This document shows, piece by piece, positions 1 to 9,554 of a stretch of 36,436 nt of DNA. Location of the stretch: positions 1-36,436 of the forward strand of contig PUMJ01000281.1 of NCBI GenBank assembly GCA_003551305.1. The letters are read 5' to 3'. The translations under genes and the position numbers were made by a program. The notes beneath the pieces are model-generated. The model was not told where the DNA came from and ran no database searches. It saw only the letters and a program-made list of their open reading frames with translations. Position 1 is the stretch's first letter, and every line of letters starts with the position of its first letter. Origin of the DNA: Candidatus Brocadiaceae bacterium. Lineage in GTDB: Bacteria > Planctomycetota > Brocadiia > SM23-32.

Positions 1-170
1 ATCCTCTGGCCATGGCTGAATGTGGGTCATGACAGGCTCTCCACATCATTCCACGTGCCCGCGACGATGTGGAAGCGATCTGCCATCTGGCGCCAACGCG
101 ACCGTATTGCCCGAGCGCGGCTGGCGCCGTTCCACAGAGAACCGCCCCCCGGTGTTCGCCGGATGGGGCA

Positions 171-1730
171 TCAGTCGGGTTCGCGGTTCGTCACCAACCA
201 CTGCATCTGGTGGACCGGCCAGAAAACAAGGAAGGCCCGACCTATAAAGTTATCCCTCGGGATTCCCGGCTGGCGCCAGCTGCGGCTGTCACTGCTGGCA
301 GGGCTGTTGTCCCCCAGCACGAAGTATTCGTCTGGCCCGAGTTCATACACCGGGCTGTCCGTGCCGTCCCGGCGCACGTTGGCGTAGTAGACGTCGCGGT
401 CAATGGCGATGCGATCCCACTCGACGCGGGCGTTGCCGCCACCGAAGCGCACGCGATGGCCCGGCCCCGGCTCGCCCTGGTACTCGTAGGTCAGCACGTC
501 TTGCCCGTCCAGACGCGCCACAACACGGTCGTCGTAGTTCTCCAGGGCGACCCACACAGCCCGGTCGGCCGGCAAGGCGGCGGCAGTTCCGGAAGCCACG
601 AACTCGCCCCGGTCGTAGAGCTCCACCCCCGAGCCGTCTGCGGCGAAGACGCAGAGGAACCGATGGGCCCCGTCCTCGATGGCCAGGACCACGCCCGCGC
701 CCTCTTGCTGCTCGGGCACCCGCACCTGCGCCCGGATGCGGCAATCGCCCACCGTGTTCCTTCCGGCCGGATACAAGGTGCGCTCGCCGCCCTGCAAGCC
801 GGGGCCATCATAGGCGTAGTTGTCCGTGATGGGCTGAGCGTATGCCGCCAGCACAGGGCCGTCCGCCCCGGTGGCATCCAGCGACAGGCGTGCCCCGCCG
901 TCGCGCCGCTCCCAGCGGTCCGCGTGCGGGGAAAGGTCCCAGACCTGCCGCACCTCCTGTTCGGGCCAGAAAAGGGAGTCGAAGACGTGGAACCATAGCT
1001 GGGACTGCACGCGCGGCGGCTTGCGCGCCAGCGCGCCGTTGACGTAGACGTCCCCGTCTACCAGCTCGACTGTCTCCCCCGGCAGGCCGACGACGCGCTT
1101 GATGAAGTTGCGACTGCGCAGCTCCAGCTGTCGCGACCCGCACTCAGGGCACAGCGCATCAAGGGAGTCCACCCGTCCCCGCCAGTCGCACTCTCTGCAG
1201 CGCGCGTCGTAGCGGGGGTAGACGAACACGGTCACCTCCCAGCGCCGGGGTTCGCGGAACTGGTAGACGAACTTGTTGACGAAGATGCGCGCCGCCCCCC
1301 GCATGACACGGTTGGCGGCCGCAGTGCCCGTGATGACCCTCCCGTCCTCGCCCCGAGCGCTGTTCCACAGCCACTCCGGGGAGCGGAACTGCAGCCGCAG
1401 CCCCAGCTCGTCGGCCCGGCCGGCCCCCGGCCACTGCCAGCCACAGTTGAGGCATTCCACCTCCCCCCGGCGATTGACCATGCCCCGGCCGGTCTCGAAA
1501 CTCCAGCCGCAGTTCGGGCAGCGGATCTCCTGATGCTCCCCCACCAGCGTCGGCGCCATGCTGCCGTGGCGGATGCGGAATGCCTCCACCACCACCTGCC
1601 TGACGCACAGCACCAGCAGTATGGCCAGTGCGATGGACTCCAGGTTGTCCCGCAACGGCGTCTGTTCCCGGGGCGGCCCGGAGCGGAACGCGCCCTGCCC
1701 GGCCGACCCCTGCCCGTGTCTTTTGCTCAC
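171..1730 (-). CDS. lepB: Signal peptidase I (S26 family), enlarged, with two zinc-ribbon-like insertions and a LamG/3-keto-disaccharide-hydrolase-like insertion
   Basis: Catalytic Ser box 'RIRHGSMAPTLVGEH', Lys box 'NFIKRVVGLPGETVELVDGDVYVNG' and 'EYFVLGDNSPASSDSRSW'; N-terminal TM segment; CPNC/CLNC and CREC/CPEC pairs; directly downstream of lepA. Confidence 0.9.
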   Translation of the reverse strand: MSKRHGQGSAGQGAFRSGPPREQTPLRDNLESIALAILLVLCVRQVVVEAFRIRHGSMAPTLVGEHQEIRCPNCGWSFETGRGMVNRRGEVECLNCGWQWPGAGRADELGLRLQFRSPEWLWNSARGEDGRVITGTAAANRVMRGAARIFVNKFVYQFREPRRWEVTVFVYPRYDARCRECDWRGRVDSLDALCPECGSRQLELRSRNFIKRVVGLPGETVELVDGDVYVNGALARKPPRVQSQLWFHVFDSLFWPEQEVRQVWDLSPHADRWERRDGGARLSLDATGADGPVLAAYAQPITDNYAYDGPGLQGGERTLYPAGRNTVGDCRIRAQVRVPEQQEGAGVVLAIEDGAHRFLCVFAADGSGVELYDRGEFVASGTAAALPADRAVWVALENYDDRVVARLDGQDVLTYEYQGEPGPGHRVRFGGGNARVEWDRIAIDRDVYYANVRRDGTDSPVYELGPDEYFVLGDNSPASSDSRSWRQPGIPRDNFIGRAFLVFWPVHQMQWLVTNREPD

Positions 1731-1761
1731 CGCGCCTCCTCCGTCCGGCCCGCCGGCCGAC

Positions 1762-3555
1762 TCATTCCTCTCCCTCCAGCACGGCCAGGAAGGCTTCCTG
1801 GGGGATGTACACGTTACTAACGGACTTCATCCTTTTCTTGCCTTCCTTCTGCTTCTCGCGCAGCTTGCGTTTGCGCGTGATGTCGCCTCCGTAGCACTTG
1901 GCCGTCACGTCTTTGCGCAGGGCACTTATCGTCTCGCGCGCTATGACGCGTCCACCGATGGCCGCCTGCAACGGCACGGGGAACAGGTGCCTCTCGATGT
2001 TCTTGCGCAAAAGCTGCACGATGCGGCGGCCGCGGGACTCCGCCTGTTCACGATGGCAGATGGTGGAGAGCGCGTCAACCGGACGCTCATTGACCAGGAT
2101 GTCTACCTTCACAAGGTCGCCCGCCCGGTTGCCGATCATCTCGTGGTCCATCGTGCCGTAGCCGCGCGTCAGGGACTTGAGCCGGTCGAAAAAGTCGTAG
2201 ATGACCTCGGCCAGCGGAAGCTCATACACCATGATCGCCCGCCGGCCGCTGAAGAACTCCGTGCTCACCTGTTGCCCCCGGCGCTGCTCGGCCAACTTCG
2301 TGACGTTACCGATGTACTCGGTGGGCAGGATGATCCGCATCCGCACCCACGGCTCCCGTATCTCCTCGATCTCCCCCGCGTTCGGCATCTGGGCGGGGCG
2401 GTGGATCTCCACCACCTCTCCGTCGGTGCGCACAACCTCGTAGGTCACGTTCGGCGCCGTCTGCAGCACCGGCACGTCGTTCTCCCGCTCCAGCCGCTCC
2501 TTGATTATCTCCATGTGCAGCAGGCCCAGGAACCCGCACCGAAAGCCGAAACCCAGAGCATCCGAGGTCTCCATCTCCCAGTCGAAAGAGGAATCGTTCA
2601 GCGACAGCTTCTCAAGCGCCGACCGCAGCGTCGGCAGGTCCTCGTTGTCCTGGGGGAAGAGGCCGCAGAAGACCACCGGCTTCGGCTCCTGGTAGCCGGC
2701 CAGGGGCCGGTCGGCCGAGCGGTCCTGGTGGGTCACGGTGTCCCCCACGCCCACCTCACGTATGTTCTTGATGCCGGCCATGATGTAACCGACCTGCCCG
2801 CACTGGAGTGAGTCCTGCGGGGTCAGGTCCGGCCGGAAGATGCCGAGCCGGCTGACCTCGTACGACTTGCCGGCCCCCATCATGCGTATGCGGTCGCCCA
2901 TGCACACCGAGCCGTCCACCACCCGCACAAGCGTGACGACGCCCTGGTAGCGGTCGTAGAACGAATCGAACACCAGCGCCCGCAGCGGCCCCTCCGGGTC
3001 ACCCAGCGGGGACGGCATGCGCTCCACGATGGCCTCAAGCAGTTCCTCAACGCCCTCCCCCGTCTTGCCACTGACAGCGAGGATGTCGTCCGGGTCGAAC
3101 CCGAACGTCTCCTCCATCTCCACCATCGTGTCAATGGGCCGGGAGTCGGGCAGGTCGATTTTCGTCACCACGGGGACGATGGTCAGGTCTTCCGCCCGCG
3201 CCTGGTCCAGGTTCGCAACGGTCTGGGCCTCGATGCCCTGGTTGGCGTCCACCAGCAGGATGGCGCCCTCGCAGGCCTTCAGGCTGCGGGAGACCTCGTA
3301 GCTGAAGTCCACGTGGCCCGGCGTGTCGATGAGGTTGAGCTGGTAGACTTCCCCGTCCACGCTGTGGTGCATCGTCACGCTGCTGGCCTTGATGGTGATG
3401 CCGCGCTCCCGCTCAAGCTCCATGTCGTCCAGCATCAGTTCGTGGAACTGCCGTTCCGGCACGGCGTGAGTGATCTGGAGGAACCGGTCGGCAAGCGTGG
3501 ATTTGCCGTGGTCTATGTGCGCGATAATGCAGAAGTTGCGGATGTTCTTAAGCAT
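1762..3555 (-). CDS. lepA: Elongation factor 4 (LepA GTPase)
   Basis: MLKNIRNFCIIAHIDHGKSTLADRFL, DTPGHVDFSYEVSRSL, C-terminal KRKLREKQKEGKKRMKSVSNVYIPQEAFLAVL. Start placed at the internal Met (3555) rather than at the ORF limit 3771. Confidence 0.97.
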   Translation of the reverse strand: MLKNIRNFCIIAHIDHGKSTLADRFLQITHAVPERQFHELMLDDMELERERGITIKASSVTMHHSVDGEVYQLNLIDTPGHVDFSYEVSRSLKACEGAILLVDANQGIEAQTVANLDQARAEDLTIVPVVTKIDLPDSRPIDTMVEMEETFGFDPDDILAVSGKTGEGVEELLEAIVERMPSPLGDPEGPLRALVFDSFYDRYQGVVTLVRVVDGSVCMGDRIRMMGAGKSYEVSRLGIFRPDLTPQDSLQCGQVGYIMAGIKNIREVGVGDTVTHQDRSADRPLAGYQEPKPVVFCGLFPQDNEDLPTLRSALEKLSLNDSSFDWEMETSDALGFGFRCGFLGLLHMEIIKERLERENDVPVLQTAPNVTYEVVRTDGEVVEIHRPAQMPNAGEIEEIREPWVRMRIILPTEYIGNVTKLAEQRRGQQVSTEFFSGRRAIMVYELPLAEVIYDFFDRLKSLTRGYGTMDHEMIGNRAGDLVKVDILVNERPVDALSTICHREQAESRGRRIVQLLRKNIERHLFPVPLQAAIGGRVIARETISALRKDVTAKCYGGDITRKRKLREKQKEGKKRMKSVSNVYIPQEAFLAVLEGEE

Positions 3556-3799
3556 ATACGCCGCAAGAGAAAGGCGAAAAGGTGCCGCAACCGACAAAAG
3601 ACGCCCGGGCGCTTGCAACGGCCGCCCGGATGGGCGCCCTCTTCCCTTGAAGGATATCAGAGACGCCCCTTCCCCGCAAGCAGCGGGCCACTGCAATGGT
3701 CTCAAGAGTATTGCGCAAAAGCGGCTGATCCGGCCAGCCTTGGAGGGCATCACGGCGGGTTTGCCTGTCATTGCTCACACCATGTGTGCTCGTCGCCCT

Positions 3800-3828
3800 T
3801 TGAAGACGCGCATGTTTTGCTCCACAAT
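3800..3828 (+). promoter_or_regulatory. Putative sigma70-type promoter of nadE (TTGAAG-N17-CACAAT), possibly giving a leaderless mRNA
   Basis: -35 at 3800-3805, 17-bp spacer, -10 at 3823-3828. The ATG at 3837 is only 8 nt beyond the -10 and no clear Shine-Dalgarno is seen. Each hexamer matches consensus at 4/6. Confidence 0.3.
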
Positions 3829-3836
3829 GCCGGGCT

Positions 3837-5375
3837 ATGAAGATCCTCGTCGGACAGACGAACCCGACCACCGGGGACATCCGGGGGAACCTGGACCGCA
3901 TCAGGGCCTGCCTGAAGGATGGCCGGAGGGCGGACGCCGACCTGGCCGTCTTCCCGGCCTGGGCCCTGACCGGCTATGAGCCCCGGGACCTCGCCCGCGA
4001 GGCGGGCTTCCTGCGGCGTCAGCAGAACGCGCTGGCCGGGCTTGTCGAATGCTCCGGGGATCTGCCCGTGCTGGTGGGCCACGCGGACTCGAAAGGCACA
4101 GGCCGCTGCGTGGTCTCTCACATTTGGGATGGGCGGTGTCGCCGTATCGGGGGGGTGGGAGCCCCCGGATGGGTGCGCATCGGCGATGTCCGTCTCGGCT
4201 TTACCGTGGAGGGGCTGCCGGATAAGACGGCGCGGGACTGCGACCACCTGCTCAGCCTGGAGCCCCGGCCCTTCCGCCTGCTGGAGCACGGCGAGTGGGC
4301 CGCCCGTTGCGCGGAGCGGGCCCGCCGCAAGGGCGCCCCGCTCCTGCACGTCAACCTGGTGGGTGGCAACGGAGAGGCCGTCTTCGCCGGTGGGAGCGCA
4401 CTGTTCGACGCGCAGGGGCGCCGCGTCGCGCGCGCCGCGCGCTTTGCGGCGGACAGCCCTCTGTTCGACACCCAGGAAACCGGGCACGCACCGGCCGGGA
4501 GCGTGGACGAGGTCGCCGACCTGCATGCCGCGCTGAAGCTGGGGCTGGCGGAATTCCTCCACAAGAACGGCTTCCGGGACGCCGTGCTCGGCCTGAGCGG
4601 CGGGCTGGACAGCGCCGTGGTGGCCGCCCTGGCCGCCGATGCACTGGGGCCGGACCGCCTGGCCGCCCTCGTCATGCCCACCCGCTTCTCCAGCATCGCC
4701 AGCGTGCAGGCCGCCGAGCAGATTGCCGCCAACCTGGGCATCGAGTGTCGCATGGTGGAGATAGAACGCCTGCGACAGGAGTTCGAGGCCGCCCTCGTAC
4801 CCGTCCTGGGCGGGACTGAACGCGGGACGGCCGAGGAGAACATCCAGGCGCGCATCCGCGGAGCCGCGCTCATGGCCTATGCGAACAAGTACGACGCCAT
4901 GACGCTGGCCACCGGCAACCGCAGCGAACTGGCCGTCGGCTACTGTACACTCTACGGCGACATGGCCGGGGGGCTGGCGGTCATCGGCGATATCCCGAAG
5001 ACGTGGGTCCATCGGCTGGCGCAGCATATCAACCGGGAGGAGGAGATCATCCCCCCGTTTGTCATCGAGCGACCGCCGAGCGCCGAACTCAAACCCGGCC
5101 AGACGGACCAGGACGACCTGCCGCCTTATGATGTTCTGGACGGGATTCTGGAACTCCTGCTCGATGAGCGGCTGGACGAGGGGGAGATCGCGCAGAGAGG
5201 CTTTGAGCAGTCCCTCGTGGCGGACGTGGCGGCGCGCGTGAAGCAGTCCGCCTTCAAACGGCGCCAGGCCGCCCCGGCCCTGCAGGTCTACTCGCGGGGC
5301 TGCCCCTGGCCGCGCCTGCCGACGGCGGGCATGCTGGTCGTCCCTCGGGGTGAGGAGGCCCTGCGCGATGGCTGA
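3837..5375 (+). CDS. nadE: NAD(+) synthetase of glutamine-dependent architecture (nitrilase-like N domain plus synthetase C domain)
   Basis: N domain 'MKILVGQTNPTTGDIRGNLDRI', 'VNLVGGNGEAVFAGGSALFDAQGRRVAR'; synthetase 'VLGLSGGLDSAVVAALAADALG', 'NRSELAVGYCTLYGDMAGGLAVIGDIPKTWV'. Confidence 0.93.
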   Translation: MKILVGQTNPTTGDIRGNLDRIRACLKDGRRADADLAVFPAWALTGYEPRDLAREAGFLRRQQNALAGLVECSGDLPVLVGHADSKGTGRCVVSHIWDGRCRRIGGVGAPGWVRIGDVRLGFTVEGLPDKTARDCDHLLSLEPRPFRLLEHGEWAARCAERARRKGAPLLHVNLVGGNGEAVFAGGSALFDAQGRRVARAARFAADSPLFDTQETGHAPAGSVDEVADLHAALKLGLAEFLHKNGFRDAVLGLSGGLDSAVVAALAADALGPDRLAALVMPTRFSSIASVQAAEQIAANLGIECRMVEIERLRQEFEAALVPVLGGTERGTAEENIQARIRGAALMAYANKYDAMTLATGNRSELAVGYCTLYGDMAGGLAVIGDIPKTWVHRLAQHINREEEIIPPFVIERPPSAELKPGQTDQDDLPPYDVLDGILELLLDERLDEGEIAQRGFEQSLVADVAARVKQSAFKRRQAAPALQVYSRGCPWPRLPTAGMLVVPRGEEALRDG

Positions 5376-6003
5376 ACTCCCGCCCATGATGTACGTGACG
5401 ACGGACGCCGTGGGCTTCTCGCTCGGCGCCGGGGGGCGGCTGCGTGTTCTGCTGATACGGCGCGCCAACGACCCCTACAGGGGTCGATGGGCCCTGCCGG
5501 GCGGCTTCGTTGACGAGGGCGAAGACCTGCCGGACGCCTGCGCCCGCGAGCTGCATGAGGAGACCGGCCTCAGGCCGACGGCCATGGCGCAGATCGGCGC
5601 CTGGGGCACCCCCGGCCGGGATCCGCGGGGGCGGAACGTCACCGTGGCCTACCTGGCGGCGATGCGCCCGGGGGAGACCAACGCCGTGGCCGGGGATGAC
5701 GCGGCGCGGGCGGCGTGGCACCCGGCGGACGAGTTGCCCCCGCTGGCCTTCGACCACGCCGACATCCTGGCGACCGGACGGCGCAAGCTGGCCCGGATTT
5801 GCCGGCGGACGCATTTCATCTTCGCCCTCCTGCCGGAACTGTGGAGCCGTGAGCAACTGGAAGGTGCCCTGACCGCCTGCGATGTGGCCGGCGACGCAGA
5901 GGAGGTGCGGGCGCTGACGGACGCGGCTCGCGTCGAGCCCACCGGGGATGGGCGGTTCCGGTGCATGGCGGGCTTCCTCGAACCGCTCGGTCAAGGGGGC
6001 TGA
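5368..6003 (+). CDS. Nudix domain protein, NrtR-like (Nudix plus C-terminal helical region)
   Basis: Exact Nudix box GFVDEGEDLPDACARELHEETGL (GX5EX7REUXEEXGU); C-terminal 'HFIFALLPELWSREQLEGAL' resembles the NrtR winged-helix start; overlaps the nadE 3' end. Confidence 0.8.
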   Translation: MAELPPMMYVTTDAVGFSLGAGGRLRVLLIRRANDPYRGRWALPGGFVDEGEDLPDACARELHEETGLRPTAMAQIGAWGTPGRDPRGRNVTVAYLAAMRPGETNAVAGDDAARAAWHPADELPPLAFDHADILATGRRKLARICRRTHFIFALLPELWSREQLEGALTACDVAGDAEEVRALTDAARVEPTGDGRFRCMAGFLEPLGQGG

Positions 6004-6014
6004 GGCGCGCTGGT

Positions 6015-6614
6015 TCAGAGCACGCCCTTCGTCGAGGGGACGTCGTCGGCCCGGCGCGGGTCCACCTGGACGGCCTGCCGCAGGGCCCTGGCCGTCGCCT
6101 TGAAGATGCACTCGGCGACGTGGTGGGAGTTGCCGCCGCGCACGAGGTCCACGTGCATGTTGACCCCGCCGTTGACGCAAAAGGCGTTCAGGAACTCCTC
6201 GACCAACTCCACGTCGAACTGCCCGACTTTCTGCGAGGGAAACGTGACATTGTAGTGGAGGGAACCGCGGCCGCTCAGGTCCAGGGCCACGGCGCAGAGG
6301 CTCTCCTCCATGGGCACGCGGGCGCCCGCGAAGCGCGAGATGCCCTTCTTCTCGCCCAGTGCCTCTCGGAAGGCGCCGCCGAGCACGATGGCGACGTCCT
6401 CGGTGGTGTGGTGGGCGTCCACCTCGAGGGCGCCTTCAGCGCGGCAGACAATGTCCATAGCGGAGTGCCTGGCCAGCAGGTCGAGCATGTGGTCCAGGAA
6501 CCCGACACCCGTGCTGACTTCTGAGCGGCCCGTTCCGTCGAGATCAACCTCCACGGTGATGCAGGTCTCGCGGGTCTCCCGTTCGGCTGTGGCGCGGCGC
6601 GTGCGGTCGGCCAT
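6015..6614 (-). CDS. hisB: Imidazoleglycerol-phosphate dehydratase
   Basis: TGVGFLDHMLDLLARHSAMD, DAHHTTEDVAIVLGGAFREALGEKKGISRF, GGNSHHVAECIFKATARALRQAV. Confidence 0.97.
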   Translation of the reverse strand: MADRTRRATAERETRETCITVEVDLDGTGRSEVSTGVGFLDHMLDLLARHSAMDIVCRAEGALEVDAHHTTEDVAIVLGGAFREALGEKKGISRFAGARVPMEESLCAVALDLSGRGSLHYNVTFPSQKVGQFDVELVEEFLNAFCVNGGVNMHVDLVRGGNSHHVAECIFKATARALRQAVQVDPRRADDVPSTKGVL

Positions 6615-6617
6615 GGT

Positions 6618-7685
6618 TCAGGCGTCTCCTGTCCTGGCGGCGGCGATGATCTCTTTCAGGGTGTTGAGCAGGGCCTCGACTTCCTTCTCGGAGCCGACGG
6701 TGATGCGGAGCCACTCGTCCAGTCGCGGCTCATCGAAGTAGCGCACCAGTATCCTGCGGTTGAAAAGCTCCTGGAACAGCGCCTCCGCCGCGAAAGGCTC
6801 CGGCGGCCGGGCCAGGACGAAGTTCGTCTCGGATGGCAGGCACTCGAAGCCCAGGTCCTGGAGCGCGGCTCTCATGTGACGCCGCGTCGCGCGGATGCGC
6901 TCGACGTTGTCCTGCAGGTAGAGCTGGTCCCGGATCGCCGCGGTGGCCCCGGCGATGGCCAGGGCGTCCACGTTGTAGGAGTCCTTGACTTTGGCCAGGC
7001 CGCGGATCAGAGCGCGACTTGCCAGGGCGTACCCGAACCGCAGGCCGGCCAGGCTGTAGGACTTGGACATGGTGCGCATGACGATGACGTTATCCATGCG
7101 GCGGTGCAGGTCCAGGCAGTTGGCGGAGGCGAACTCGGCGTAGGCTTCGTCCACGATGAGGACGCCGTCCAGGTTCTCGGCCAGGCGGGCCACCTCCTCG
7201 GGGCAGACCATCGTGCCGCTCGGGGCGTTGGGGTTGCACAGGATGGTCAGGGGGGCGCCGGTGCCGGCCAGCTCGGGCGGCAGGCGGTAGTCCTGCGGAA
7301 ACTCGACTCTGACGGCTCTGGCCCCCTGTATCTGCGCCAGGGTGACGTAGAGGCTGTAAGTGGGATACGGGAACGCCACGGGGGCGCCCTGCTCGCAGAA
7401 GGCACGCACGGCCATGTTCAGCAGGTCGTCAGAGCCGTTGCCGCACAGGATGCAGTCCGGCGAAGTACCCAGCACGTCGGCAGCCGCCTCGCGGAAGGCG
7501 TCAGCCATGGGGCCCGGGTACTTGCGCAGGTCCTCTGAAACCGCCTTGCGGAGCGCCTTCAGCACTCGGGGGGAGGGCGGGTACGGGTTCTCGTTCGTGT
7601 TCAGCTTCACCCACCCGCTACCCTTCGGCTGGTAGCCGGGGGTGTAGCCCTCCATGGCTTCGATGTCGGAGCGGAAGTAGCTCAT
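6618..7685 (-). CDS. hisC: Histidinol-phosphate aminotransferase
   Basis: VKLNTNENPYPPSPRVLKAL, LCGNGSDDLLNMAVRAF, TMSKSYSLAGLRFGYALAS; ends 3 bp before hisB. Confidence 0.94.
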   Translation of the reverse strand: MSYFRSDIEAMEGYTPGYQPKGSGWVKLNTNENPYPPSPRVLKALRKAVSEDLRKYPGPMADAFREAAADVLGTSPDCILCGNGSDDLLNMAVRAFCEQGAPVAFPYPTYSLYVTLAQIQGARAVRVEFPQDYRLPPELAGTGAPLTILCNPNAPSGTMVCPEEVARLAENLDGVLIVDEAYAEFASANCLDLHRRMDNVIVMRTMSKSYSLAGLRFGYALASRALIRGLAKVKDSYNVDALAIAGATAAIRDQLYLQDNVERIRATRRHMRAALQDLGFECLPSETNFVLARPPEPFAAEALFQELFNRRILVRYFDEPRLDEWLRITVGSEKEVEALLNTLKEIIAAARTGDA

Positions 7686-7950
7686 CGCGAGGCGTCCCAG
7701 AGGTCAACAGGCGAGACTCCACATTATAGGGAAGAGGCGGCCGGAGCCGCAAGACCCGGAGCGCTGAAAGCAGGGGCCATTCGCCCGGCGGCGGATGGCG
7801 GAACACAACGAGGACGAGAACGAGGACGATTGGCCGGGTGCGGCTCGCCTGCCTGTCGGTTGCCTCATTGCTTGCATGAAGGGTCGGCGGCGCGTATGCT
7901 GTCCGCTCGCCGCGATTCCGTGCACGCAGGCCACCGATCGGAGAACCGCC

Positions 7951-9519
7951 ATGGAGCCCCGACGCCCGAACGTGCTGCTGTTCATATCAGACGACACCGA
8001 CTTCTCGATGCTGGGCTACAGCGGCGGCGCCGCGCTGACGCCCAGCATTGACCGCATCGCGGCCGAGGGCGTCCGGCTCACGCGTTACCACACCGCCTCG
8101 CCCGTCTGCACCCCCGCCCGGTACAACACCCTGACGGGCCACTATGCCGGCCGCTGCCCCGCCGACAGCTTCCGCAACGCCTTTCCCGAGGACGAACCCT
8201 ACTGCGTGGGCTGGAACACCGACCTGCTGCCCGAGCGTGAGTTCTCCCTCGGCCGCGCCCTCCAGCGGGGCGGCTACGTGACCGGCTACGTCGGCAAGTG
8301 GCACACCGGCCCTAGCAAGGCCGCGCTGGGCGTGGACTGGTTCGAGCCGGACGACGACCCCGCCGACCCGGCGGTGGTGGCCCGCCTGAAGGAGCGCCAG
8401 CGCATCTTTGTCGAGCAGGTGAAAAAGAACGGCTTCGACTACGCCGCCGCCATCACCTGGGGTAACACCGACGATCGCAAGATGAAGAAGCTCCAGGACC
8501 ACAACCTGGAATGGACGGCGAAAGGGGCCCTCGACTTCCTGGACCACCATGGCGGCGACGAACGGCCCTTCTTCCTCAACGTCGCTACCACGACCATCCA
8601 CGGCCCCAGCCACATCAACTCCCTGCGCTCGGACGTGCGCCTGACCGGCGTCGGCTACCAGGACGACCACGTCGGCTGCATGCCGCCGCGCGAGTCCGTC
8701 TTCGAGCGTATCGAACAGGCGAACGGGGTCGAGCTGACGCACCGGACCGCGGGGGCGCTGTGGATGGACGACCTTCTCGGCGCTGTCATCGGCCGGCTGC
8801 GCGAGATGGGGCTCGAAGACGATACCATCATCATCTACACCACCGACCACAACTGCTTTGACGGCAAGGCCACCTGCTGCCAGGGCGGGGTGCACATCCC
8901 GTTCGTGATGCGCTGGCCGGGACGGGTGGCGGCCGGCTCACGCTCCGACGCCCTCACCCAGCACATTGACCTGCTGCCCACGCTGCTGGACGCCTGCGGC
9001 GTGGACAGGCCGGGCGCCATGGTGGTGGACGGCCGGAGCATGCTGCCGTGGCTGACGGGCAGGCCCCAGAACTCACAGGAGCGGGACGAGCTGTTCTTCG
9101 AGATGGGCTACACGCGCGCGGTGGCGACCCGGCGCTGGAAGTACATCGCCTTCCGCCTGCCGCAGCGGCTGGTCGAGCAGATGAAGTCAGGAGAGGTGGA
9201 CCGGGCCTACGACCAGGTCGGTCGCTTCGGCTCACAGCTTCAGGCGCAACGCTATCCCCACTACTGGGACCCCGACCAGCTATACGATCTGGAGAACGAC
9301 CCCGAGGAGCAGCACAACCTGGCCGGCGACCCCGACTATGCCGATGTGCTGGCGGAGATGAAGGACCGCCTGCGCGCCTGCCTGGAGACCTTCGACCGGC
9401 CGTTCGATCTGGACCACGTGGACGACTTCCTCTTCTCCGACCGTTACCGGGAGATGGCCCGCAAGACGGCGGAGATAGACATGAACCGCTTCGAGTGGTA
9501 CCGCAAGGGCTGGTATTGA
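7951..9519 (+). CDS. Sulfatase (type I, Cys-type formylglycine motif)
   Basis: RPNVLLFISDDTDFSMLGYSGG, FGly motif CTPARYNTLTG (CxPxR), GYVGKWHTG, DTIIIYTTDHNCF. Met at 7951 preferred over the ORF start 7795. Confidence 0.92.
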   Translation: MEPRRPNVLLFISDDTDFSMLGYSGGAALTPSIDRIAAEGVRLTRYHTASPVCTPARYNTLTGHYAGRCPADSFRNAFPEDEPYCVGWNTDLLPEREFSLGRALQRGGYVTGYVGKWHTGPSKAALGVDWFEPDDDPADPAVVARLKERQRIFVEQVKKNGFDYAAAITWGNTDDRKMKKLQDHNLEWTAKGALDFLDHHGGDERPFFLNVATTTIHGPSHINSLRSDVRLTGVGYQDDHVGCMPPRESVFERIEQANGVELTHRTAGALWMDDLLGAVIGRLREMGLEDDTIIIYTTDHNCFDGKATCCQGGVHIPFVMRWPGRVAAGSRSDALTQHIDLLPTLLDACGVDRPGAMVVDGRSMLPWLTGRPQNSQERDELFFEMGYTRAVATRRWKYIAFRLPQRLVEQMKSGEVDRAYDQVGRFGSQLQAQRYPHYWDPDQLYDLENDPEEQHNLAGDPDYADVLAEMKDRLRACLETFDRPFDLDHVDDFLFSDRYREMARKTAEIDMNRFEWYRKGWY

Positions 9520-9554
9520 GCGGCCCGAACCCCTTCGCGAAGGAGACTCAGCCC

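Noticed and set aside
69-998. Long plus-strand ORF opposite lepB
   Set aside because: Antisense shadow of a clearly conserved gene; GC-rich DNA generates long open frames; no recognisable domain.
1558-2811. 417-aa plus-strand ORF opposite lepA
   Set aside because: Antisense to LepA coding sequence; composition is typical of a shadow frame (H/R/L/V/Q-rich).
3768-5468. 566-aa minus-strand ORF opposite nadE
   Set aside because: Antisense shadow ORF; the NAD synthetase motifs on the plus strand are unambiguous.
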